NCBI RefSeq assembly: GCF_042453785.1
Contig: NC_091674.1
Coordinates: 27,383,001 to 27,447,000, forward strand
Source: Malus domestica
Taxonomy: Eukaryota; Streptophyta; Magnoliopsida; Rosales; Rosaceae
DNA length: 64,000 bases
Direction of reading: 5' to 3'
Of this stretch, positions 56,801-64,000 are shown one piece after another; within the stretch, counting starts at the first letter, position 1, and the number at the start of each line of letters is the position of its first letter. A model generated the notes under the pieces. The model did no database searches and was not told where the DNA came from. It was given only the letters and a program-made list of their open reading frames with translations. A program made the position numbers and the translations under genes.

Positions 56801-58680
56801 TGCAAGAACTTGAGTATTTTCCTAAGCTGGGTAGCTCCTAGAAAGCAAATGCACATAGGTGTTTGCTCCACACCGTGGTTGAGAAGCTGAGAACAGGAAG
56901 CCTGTAGCTCATCCATTGTAAATTGTATCACCCTGTTAAGATGGCTTGCAGCAAGATATTTGTGCCTGATAAGCACCTCAAATAAGGCATGAATTCTTTC
57001 AAGAAGCTTTTCGCACTCAGAATCATCAGATACTGGCCAACCATTAGCAACAGAAGAATAAGCAATTGACCCATTGCCCTCCTCGCACTCCCCACACTCA
57101 ACATGGGCAAGTTTCTTATGGTTATTTCCCTCAACAGTACAGCCACTAGGACTATCCCCAAGCATTTCCTTCTCAGGCGAAGAATCCCACGCATCTTTGA
57201 AGCACTCATCACAATCCTTGTTATGATTCCCAGAGTAGAAATCCTCAACAAATTCAGGCTCCTTGCATTTTCTTTGATCCGTAAGCATTCCAACTGCAGA
57301 CGATGCATCCAACGGTTTCCAAGAACTATTAAGCAGCATCTCAGTCCATTCATTTTCAACATTTTGAGGCAAAACTGACTGCATTTTGGGGATAAGGTTT
57401 CCCACATGCTCTTGCACAACATGGTGCATATGGGACTCACAATCCACAAACTTCTCATTACATCTACAACAAACCCAGAACTTCCAGCTCCTATTACTCT
57501 CCGCAAATGTCAATGCCTCTGATAAAACCTCATTTGCCAAACCATCCTTAGACGAACTAAACTTCGCCTTAAGATCGCTAACTCTAACCTTAAGTAACTC
57601 TTTCTTCATATCAACAGTCAATGATTTCCAAAATGACCGAACCCAATCCTTCCTCTCCGCTGAGGACCCATTTTTCCTCAAGTTCCCAAACTTTCTCCTC
57701 TCACTACCTCTCTGACTAGACCCCAACGACGAATCTAATCCCCTATCACTCTTCTCACCCTCATTTCCCAATTGAGGCACATCAGACTTCTGCTGCAAGA
57801 GCCTCGCCGCTGCCACTCTCACTTCAATCTCTTTCCTTCTCTCCTCCGGTGTCTTAGTGGCCTTCTTAATCTCATTAGGCCGCCTGGTCTGCACCAGCCT
57901 CACCTCCATTGGGTCCTCCGTGACCCTCCGAATAGGAATCAACCGAAACTTCTCCTCCCCATTGCCCAAATTCTTCATCCAAGTCGAAATCGAAGCAATA
58001 TTGGACTTCTGAACAAGCTGCCTCAGCTCATTCTGCACGTGCCCAATTCGAGCATCGGCCGTTGATATCTTCTGCTGGCTCTCCTCCTGCAAGCTCTCCC
58101 TGGCGGGATCGACCGGCTTCTCGATCGCCAGCGCCCGCTCGCACTCCGCCACCACTTCCTCGTACTCCTTCCCGTAGTTGGCCGCCTCATAGAGCAAATT
58201 GGCGTAGAAGTGCGCGAACTCGATCGAGTTCGGCGAAAGCTCGACGGCTCGGCGCGCTGAGTCGATCGCGTTTCGCAAATGCCGCTGCTTCGAGTTGGGG
58301 TCGTCGATAATCGAGGCGACCTTGACGCACACAGTGCCCTGGACTCGGTGAATCAACGCCGAGTGAACCGAGTTCTCGTACCGCTGGCACGACTCCTTCA
58401 TCAGCCGCAGCGCCTTGGTGTGGTTCCCCCGCCGCAGAGCGGTCAGGGCCCGCTCGCATTCCACCTTCGCCGCCCCGCCGTCCGAATCGATCATCGGCAA
58501 CGGCAAGGATTCGATCTTGTTATTCGAGAGGAGTAGGGCATCGGGCTCGGCTTCGACGACAGCCAGAGTGGCGTCTGATTGAGACGAAACGACGGCGTCT
58601 CCATCGGCCACCGGGAGTGGCTGAACAGCCGCCGGCGACTGCTTGGGTCGCGGAGCAGCCTTTCGCTTCTTATTACCCAT
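50880..58680 (-). CDS. Ubiquitin C-terminal hydrolase-related protein (DUF627/DUF629/USP)
   Basis: Fifteen exons give 1642 residues: 58680-56005, 55914-55786, 55701-55510, 55402-55353, 55035-54720, 54550-54421, 54340-54143, 53663-53568, 52863-52670, 52575-52360, 52223-51948, 51818-51671, 51564-51431, 51139-51053, 50966-50880. Every split codon closes. Order: low-complexity N-terminus, DUF627 with TPR-like helices (about 70-190), DUF629 with a CCRC...H...H finger near 405, Lys/Glu coiled coils (about 960-1080), and a USP-like domain from about 1309. The Cys box GLKNEVGEYNCFLNVIIQ has a likely nucleophile at about 1319. The His box is GQHYHCFAY at about 1590, with a following DD. Homologues are Arabidopsis At3g47890/At3g47910. 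Key residues are present, but the Cys box departs from the usual NxGNTC, so activity is uncertain. Confidence 0.93.
55122..55310. mobile_element. hAT-type MITE in intron of UCH-related gene
   Basis: About 189 bp with terminal inverted repeats tggtttggtatt... and ...agtaccaaacca, and inner gtgcttt/aagcac words. It lies in the intron between exons 4 and 5 and leaves the splice sites untouched. Confidence 0.72.
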
Positions 58681-60148
58681 GTATCGAACTCTCTCCCAAT
58701 CCCCAACTCACATGCATATATATATATATATAATTCTCTCTCTATTTTATCTGTATATATGTGCACCTATACATATATGTCGATGTATAAAGAGAGAAAG
58801 TTATACGGATTCTTACCGGGGGAGGATGGTTGGGGAAGGACTGGAATTTCACAAGGGGGACGGCGGCGATGAGTGATCAGCGGCGATTTTTAGAGAGACA
58901 GAATGGGGGGAGAGAGAGAGGGAGAGAGAGAGAGAGACGCTACCTACTAGTAGAAGTGGCTATGGAAGAGGAAAGGCCATTAGAGGTTTGATGAGGAAAT
59001 AAGTAACGGGAGAAAGGAGGATTAAGAATATTTATATTATATGTGCGTGGGAATTGTGATTAGACTTTCTTAATAATGTTGTTAATTATGGTTTCGTTTT
59101 TGTTTTGGTTTTAGAACGTGGTTTGAGAAACGCTGCTCACAACAAGAGAGACTTATTATAAATTATCTGTTATTTTACGGTTTAACATCATTTTTTATGT
59201 CAATGTTATAAAATATTGGGTTAAAAACTTAAGATGACAGAAAGTTCATATGGATTTTTAATTTTGAGAGATTCTATTTAACATTTCTCATATAATTTTA
59301 AACCAGATAATGGGTATAAGTTGAAAATTTAGATAAACCGTAAAAACACGAGTCTCGCATACTAATAAGATTTGAACCGTTATTAATAATGTCGAACTTA
59401 GAACTTCATATTACTAATTTAATTTTGAGCTATCGCAAGTGAATACACATTGCTTCTTAATAAATAGTGTCTTTTAAGTACTTCCTTGAGAAGGCTAATT
59501 TTTTTAATTTTTTTTATAAAAATATATAGTTTAATTCCCCAAGAAAAAGTAGGATATGCAATAATTGATAAAAATAAATAAATAAAGAAAACTTTTGAGT
59601 ACTTCCTTGAGAAGGCTACCTTTACGTTTCTTTTTTGTTGGGTGGAACCTTTGTAAGTGGGGGTCTTTGATGACTTGGAAATCAAAATGACTTAAAACTT
59701 TTTGTTTCGGCCGACAAATTTAAGATTGAAAGAGTTACAAAATATTCATGGGTACTTGAATGAGTTGCAAAACATTGATTTTTAGTTTTAGTTTTCAAAA
59801 TCAATGTAAAGATAAATTACATATTGAATCGGATTTGTGAGAATAATTTAGGTAGTAAATTTAGGTTTGAAGAGATATCTGATATTCTAATTTAAATTAA
59901 TATGGTGCAGAAAGTAGGTTAGGAGTAGAAAGAAGTTTACTTATGAGAATAAAGCATGTAAATCTTGATTAGGTGCACAAACTTTTGTGTGCTCCGAAGT
60001 ACCGATCACCAACCATTAAATCTTAGTTGTAGATTTTTATATAAAAATCTAAAGGTTAAACTCCGGAATACCCAAAAAAGTCCCTTCTATAGTACATATC
60101 TCGATTTATTATTTATGTGACAAAAGAAGATTACGAATATGTACGAGG
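58681..60148. other. Upstream of UCH-related gene; intergenic
   Basis: An AT microsatellite (about 58716-58732) and GA tracts (about 58908-58935) lie in the 5' flank. The words agtacttccttgagaaggcta occur twice, at about 59470 and 59600. A MITE-like AT-rich fold-back is possible at 59150-59290. No gene is supported. Confidence 0.55.
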
Positions 60149-60347
60149 ATTGTCTGGCCTCTCACTTCCTGTGTCATTCCGTGCCTTTCTGTTTGTGTGA
60201 TCACGGTTAAGTCACGTCAACATTTTATATTACTATTTGTTTTTTTCTTATTATCTCTATAAAAAACAATATAAAATGTTAACGTGGCTTAACCGTGACC
60301 ATATAAAACAGGAAGGCACGGAAAGTGGAAGGGCAGACAATCCTTGT
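60149..60347. mobile_element. Fold-back MITE
   Basis: About 199 bp. The ends aggattgtctggcctctc and the complement of ggaagggcagacaatcct pair. The inner arms gttaagtcacgtcaacatt and aatgttaacgtggcttaac pair around an AT-rich loop. A partial second copy (about 60348-60490) follows directly. Same family as 34916-35124. Confidence 0.72.
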
Positions 60348-60853
60348 CACAGTTAAGCCACGTCAACATTTTTTATTGATTTTTTTTTATAGAAATAATA
60401 AGATAAAATGTAATGGGAATATAAAATCTTGACGTGGTTTAACCGTGACCAATAGGAGAGCATTGGGAGAGCAGCCAATCCAAGTCCAAAGAAGAAGGAA
60501 GCTCACCAACTTAACGGTCAATCTGAAACTACCAAACACTCGAAAACATTTTTCAACCGTTTTATGTCCGTTGAATCTCTGCAGGGTTGTTTGGTGGGTT
60601 GAAAACCATCCCAAAAGCATTTCCATCAAAAGCATGTCCTGTTCAACTACTTAACAAAATCCAAATGAGGGTTTCTGCTAAAACAATTTTATTTGGCTTG
60701 TAAACAGCTGCACATGAGAACAACATAAGTACATTGTCATAGTACATAAGAGGCCTCAATCAACCCCAACCTGCTCATCATCTCATCATCTTCCCCGCCG
60801 AGAAGGAAAACAAAAATCGTGCGGTAATGACAGAGCGGAAGAAGCCCTACCGC
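60348..60853. other. Partial MITE and 3' flank of PPR gene
   Basis: 60348-60490 repeats the inner arms of the preceding MITE (agttaagccacgtcaacatt and cttgacgtggtttaaccgtg). The rest, up to the PPR stop, is presumably its 3' UTR. Confidence 0.5.
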
Positions 60854-63442
60854 CTACAGTAAATGCATTCGCTCCACATAAGATTGGAGCAACCACCTGT
60901 TAAGAGGCTCCCCACATCCTATAAAACAACCTGAATTGCCGTTTTCAGTGAAGAACGGGAAGCGAAAAACATTCAGCAGTTCCTGCACTGCTTGCCTAAC
61001 CAAAGAAGATCCTGTGACCCTACTCCGCCGGCCCCATCCTGTAACAATATCAATCCGGCTTGGACAAATCCCGGATATTAGCATTTGTTGGCGAAACCAA
61101 GCAAGTGTTCTTGATAGTGCTGTGACAGCAGTACCGTCGGACATAACGTGCAGGTTTATAAGCCAATAGCATGAGCTTTTCTCTGTGATGGCATCTGGAT
61201 AGACATTCTTTTGTGCAGCCACCTCCCAGACAGAACCCGCCTCCTCCTTTAGCCCCGCCTTGTGAAGAAAATCCACTACCGCATCTACTAGTCCCCTCTT
61301 GCTTTCTCTATCCTCGCTATGCATCAGATCCAAGAACCTGCACATGTGATCTCGCACGTTTTGACCATCTGGTCCTGCCGATGGCATAGACAGTAAGAAT
61401 GTATGTGCAGGATGGCCTGTGACTGCCATAAGCTCACCGCAAAATCTCATGTCATATGGTGACTGTGCTTCTGTGCAACAACTGATAAGCAAGGTATATG
61501 TCTGCAGAGATGGGTTTAGACCTAAACCCATCATGCTCTGCAGCAAGTGATAGGCATCTGACAGCTGGTGCACCCTAAGAAACGCACTGAGCAGAGAATT
61601 GCAAGTAGGCACATTAGGACGTAAACCTGCATGAAGCATTGCTTGATACCAATTCCAGGCTTTTTCCACATTACCAGCCTTACCCCACAAATCCACCAAA
61701 AGACCATAAACAGGCTCATCAGGTACCCAGTTCTTCCGTTTCATTTCATGAAAAATCGCCTCGGCTTCCTCAAGATATCCACAATGGCCAAGGACCTCCA
61801 TTATTATGCTATAAGTTACTTTATCTGGTTCAAATCCCGCACCCTGCATGTCACGATAGAGCTTTAAAGAAGTTTCATAATTCCTTGCTTTGGCCTGCAA
61901 AGCTATCATGATATTATACGTGACCAAATTGGGAACACAACCATGATTAACCATCTCACAAAATAGCCGATGAGCAGCAGCTAAATGACCAGCTTTCCCG
62001 AGACAGTTGATCATAACACTGTACGTGAATGTGTCAGGAGCAAGACCAGCCTCTTGCATCCTGTCATACAATCCTAGGGCAACATCAAGAAAACCAGCTT
62101 TTGCATGGATGTCAATTAGTGTGCAGTAGGTGACACGGTCAGGTTCACATCCTGCTTCTTGCATTTGATTAAACACATTCATTGCTTCTTTTAAATAGTT
62201 TGCACGGCCATAACTATGAATTAGACGGTTATATGTCACAACATTTGGCTGGCAACCTTCTTTCACCATCTGATTAAGCAATTTGTTAATGGCACCAAAC
62301 TGCCTGGAACGGCCAAGGATCCCAACCATGGTGGTATAAGTGTGCCCATCATGCTTGAATCCTGCTTGCCGCTTAAGCCAATAAAAAAATCCAAGAGCAA
62401 CGGAATGATCTTGAAGTTGCTTTAAAATTTGGTTTGCGTGATATGCATCCATTGAACAGTTGAGATTTCCAAGAGCGGCCACTGCAGCAGGACCCCATCT
62501 CATCTGTTGCAGTATGTGAGAAACATTATGAACAACATTCCCAGTGTGAGCATACTGTCTGTTGATTTGGGGAGCTATTCCTGTTGGCATTTTCACATCT
62601 CTTATGGGCCTGTTGAAACTTTTAGAGGCACGACCCGTGGTCTCTGCATCAGAAGCCTGCACACTGGAACTGTAATTTGGAATGAAGTTTGAATGAGGTT
62701 TTGATTTCGGTGGCATAGACCTGTTCGCATGACGGTCCGAATATACAACATGAGGTACCGCTGAGCTTTCTGTCCTAGAATATGGAACATGATTTAGACC
62801 TTTAACGAAACTGGATTTCTCACCTTTGCCCTTTTGACCATGATTGTTACTTGTAGGCTTTGATGCAGCTGATACCTCAGTAGACTGTTTTGGATGTACA
62901 CTAGTGAAATGCTCTTTTTTTATTTGTTTCACGTGTGATGGCTTGATACCACTGAGGGGTCTGGTCGGATCAACCATACAGTTATTAAGGATTCCAAGCC
63001 CATCAGATAAAGGAAGCCTGCCATTTACTATATCAGACAGAAAATTTACAGCAGCAACTCCTGCCTTAGCAAACTGGTCTGCAACGAGAGGTGATGAGTG
63101 CACCACATCCATGGTACTAGCATAACTTACAGTCTCTGATCTCCCCAAAGATCGTGGTGCCGTTGCAACCTTTTTAATAGAAGCTGTATGGTCAACACTT
63201 TCGGCTTTACGAAGACCTGCCACTTTTACTGCATCTCCCAAAAGGATGCTTCCTGCCCTTGCTGAAGGTTTGGATACCATGGTCGATGGATTTTGGGCAA
63301 GTGCTAGCTGCCTTTGCGAAACACAAGTTTCATCTTCAGAGCAAGAGCATGAATTTCCATCTGTGGCACTACATCGTGGCCCGGTAAGGAAGAATGACCT
63401 CGCACTACTTGAAAGGTTACTTAATTGCTTTGCTCGCAACAT
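60854..63442 (-). CDS. Pentatricopeptide repeat protein with Smr domain (At1g18900-like)
   Basis: Single exon, 862 residues. The N-terminal 300 residues are low-complexity and Ser-rich, with an SSARSFF segment that may be part of an organelle-targeting region. From about 365 to 735 there is a run of 35-residue PPR motifs (for example VVTYNRLIHSYGRANYLKEA and FTYSVMINCLGKAGHLAAA), which would bind RNA in mitochondria or plastids. From about 756 to the end is a small MutS-related domain (INLHVMSDGTA and TGWGRRSRVTG), a possible nuclease-like fold. Length and layout match the Arabidopsis At1g18900/At1g74750 group. An acceptor-like site just upstream suggests an intron in the 5' UTR. The specific RNA target is unknown. 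Confidence 0.94.
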   Translation of the reverse strand: MLRAKQLSNLSSSARSFFLTGPRCSATDGNSCSCSEDETCVSQRQLALAQNPSTMVSKPSARAGSILLGDAVKVAGLRKAESVDHTASIKKVATAPRSLGRSETVSYASTMDVVHSSPLVADQFAKAGVAAVNFLSDIVNGRLPLSDGLGILNNCMVDPTRPLSGIKPSHVKQIKKEHFTSVHPKQSTEVSAASKPTSNNHGQKGKGEKSSFVKGLNHVPYSRTESSAVPHVVYSDRHANRSMPPKSKPHSNFIPNYSSSVQASDAETTGRASKSFNRPIRDVKMPTGIAPQINRQYAHTGNVVHNVSHILQQMRWGPAAVAALGNLNCSMDAYHANQILKQLQDHSVALGFFYWLKRQAGFKHDGHTYTTMVGILGRSRQFGAINKLLNQMVKEGCQPNVVTYNRLIHSYGRANYLKEAMNVFNQMQEAGCEPDRVTYCTLIDIHAKAGFLDVALGLYDRMQEAGLAPDTFTYSVMINCLGKAGHLAAAHRLFCEMVNHGCVPNLVTYNIMIALQAKARNYETSLKLYRDMQGAGFEPDKVTYSIIMEVLGHCGYLEEAEAIFHEMKRKNWVPDEPVYGLLVDLWGKAGNVEKAWNWYQAMLHAGLRPNVPTCNSLLSAFLRVHQLSDAYHLLQSMMGLGLNPSLQTYTLLISCCTEAQSPYDMRFCGELMAVTGHPAHTFLLSMPSAGPDGQNVRDHMCRFLDLMHSEDRESKRGLVDAVVDFLHKAGLKEEAGSVWEVAAQKNVYPDAITEKSSCYWLINLHVMSDGTAVTALSRTLAWFRQQMLISGICPSRIDIVTGWGRRSRVTGSSLVRQAVQELLNVFRFPFFTENGNSGCFIGCGEPLNRWLLQSYVERMHLL

Positions 63443-64000
63443 AATTTACTGACAGGGTATCACCTGAAAAAGAATGGATATGAATTAGTAACATAAGAAC
63501 AATTCTAGGTTTCTAACGTCTTAAAAGAAAAGCTAGTGAGTACTGAGTAATGAGTGACAGGCAGTCAACTACAAGTCAATTCCAGCTTTTCTAAACCCAA
63601 CAGCTAATTGATGTGAATCACCTTGGTCAGACAGGATATCATATCAAACTTGCATCAAAACTATATAGTCGATTATCGTGAACCCTTAATACCTTGAATA
63701 CACGTCCCTAGATAAGACAAACTGCTCCACAGGGAAGATATCACTCATTCCCATCAATAAGAAATGAACTCGTTAGATAAGAATATCAATAGTATGGTCA
63801 GACTTCATTTCCAATATGTTAACAAGTTGTCTTGAAATCCTCAAAGTGCTCAGTGATCCCAAATGAAGGTTGCAGTCTATACCATTCCGCTCCAGCAATG
63901 GTAATGACTAAACCAGTTCCCTGTGATTCTGAGATCATTGGTTAGTAGAACCTCTCAGAAACACCACGTTAGATTTGAACGTGATTTGTAAGGACTTCTT
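63443..64000. other. 5' flank of PPR gene
   Basis: A cttttttcag-like acceptor read on the minus strand lies about 20 bases above the ATG (near 63463), suggesting a 5' UTR intron. Nothing else is recognisable to the window end. Confidence 0.4.

Noticed and set aside
56928..57506. A 192-codon open frame on the minus strand inside the UCH-related exon 1
   Set aside because: It overlaps the 892-codon first exon on the same strand in another frame, lacks recognisable domains, and shows composition typical of an off-frame reading.

Overview
This is a eukaryotic, land-plant nuclear window. Genes have GT-AG introns and most recognisable products are plant families (a BRUTUS-like hemerythrin E3 ligase, a LOB-domain factor, a nodulin-like MFS transporter, a PPR-SMR protein, a DUF627/DUF629 ubiquitin-hydrolase-related protein). 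The mobile DNA includes a Ty1/copia element, a Cassandra TRIM solo LTR, a tRNA-type SINE, a Helitron, a LINE 3' end and many MITEs. The Cassandra and MITE types look like those of Rosaceae, most likely apple or pear (Malus/Pyrus). That placement is an inference from recall, not from a search.

Left part (1 to about 31,300) is repeat-rich. A unit is present twice in direct orientation: copy A (1 to about 11,723, cut by the window edge) and copy B (about 17,525 to 24,639). Each copy carries a decaying minus-strand gene of unknown function, followed by a large palindrome (P1, arms about 1.4 kb) built from two inverted copies of a fragment that reads like the end of a kinase plus an IRE1-type KEN RNase domain. 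A second, tighter palindrome (P2, arms about 0.9 kb) from a paralogue of the same family lies at 11,729-13,563 and abuts a truncated WBP11 gene. Insertions date the copies. Copy A has a copia element whose 5-bp target site is still empty in copy B. Copy B has a SINE and a Cassandra solo LTR whose target sites are empty in copy A. The copia element is itself rearranged, with the middle of its pol region and part of an LTR inverted. A Helitron of about 3.8 kb fills 25,631-29,427.

Right part (about 32,000 to 64,000) is gene space: the MFS transporter (32,150-34,485, minus), the BRUTUS-like E3 ligase (40,958-47,572, plus), a LOB-domain protein (48,161-49,229, minus), the ubiquitin-hydrolase-related protein (50,880-58,680, minus, 15 exons) and a PPR-SMR protein (60,854-63,442, minus). 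All five keep open, splice-consistent reading frames. From memory, relatives of three of them are neighbours on Arabidopsis chromosome 1 and relatives of the other two are neighbours on chromosome 3, so the block looks like an unfractionated ancestral segment.

The genes do not form an operon-like unit. The most interesting structures are the paired palindromes of KEN-domain kinase fragments, which would give long hairpin RNAs if transcribed, and the inside-out copia element.
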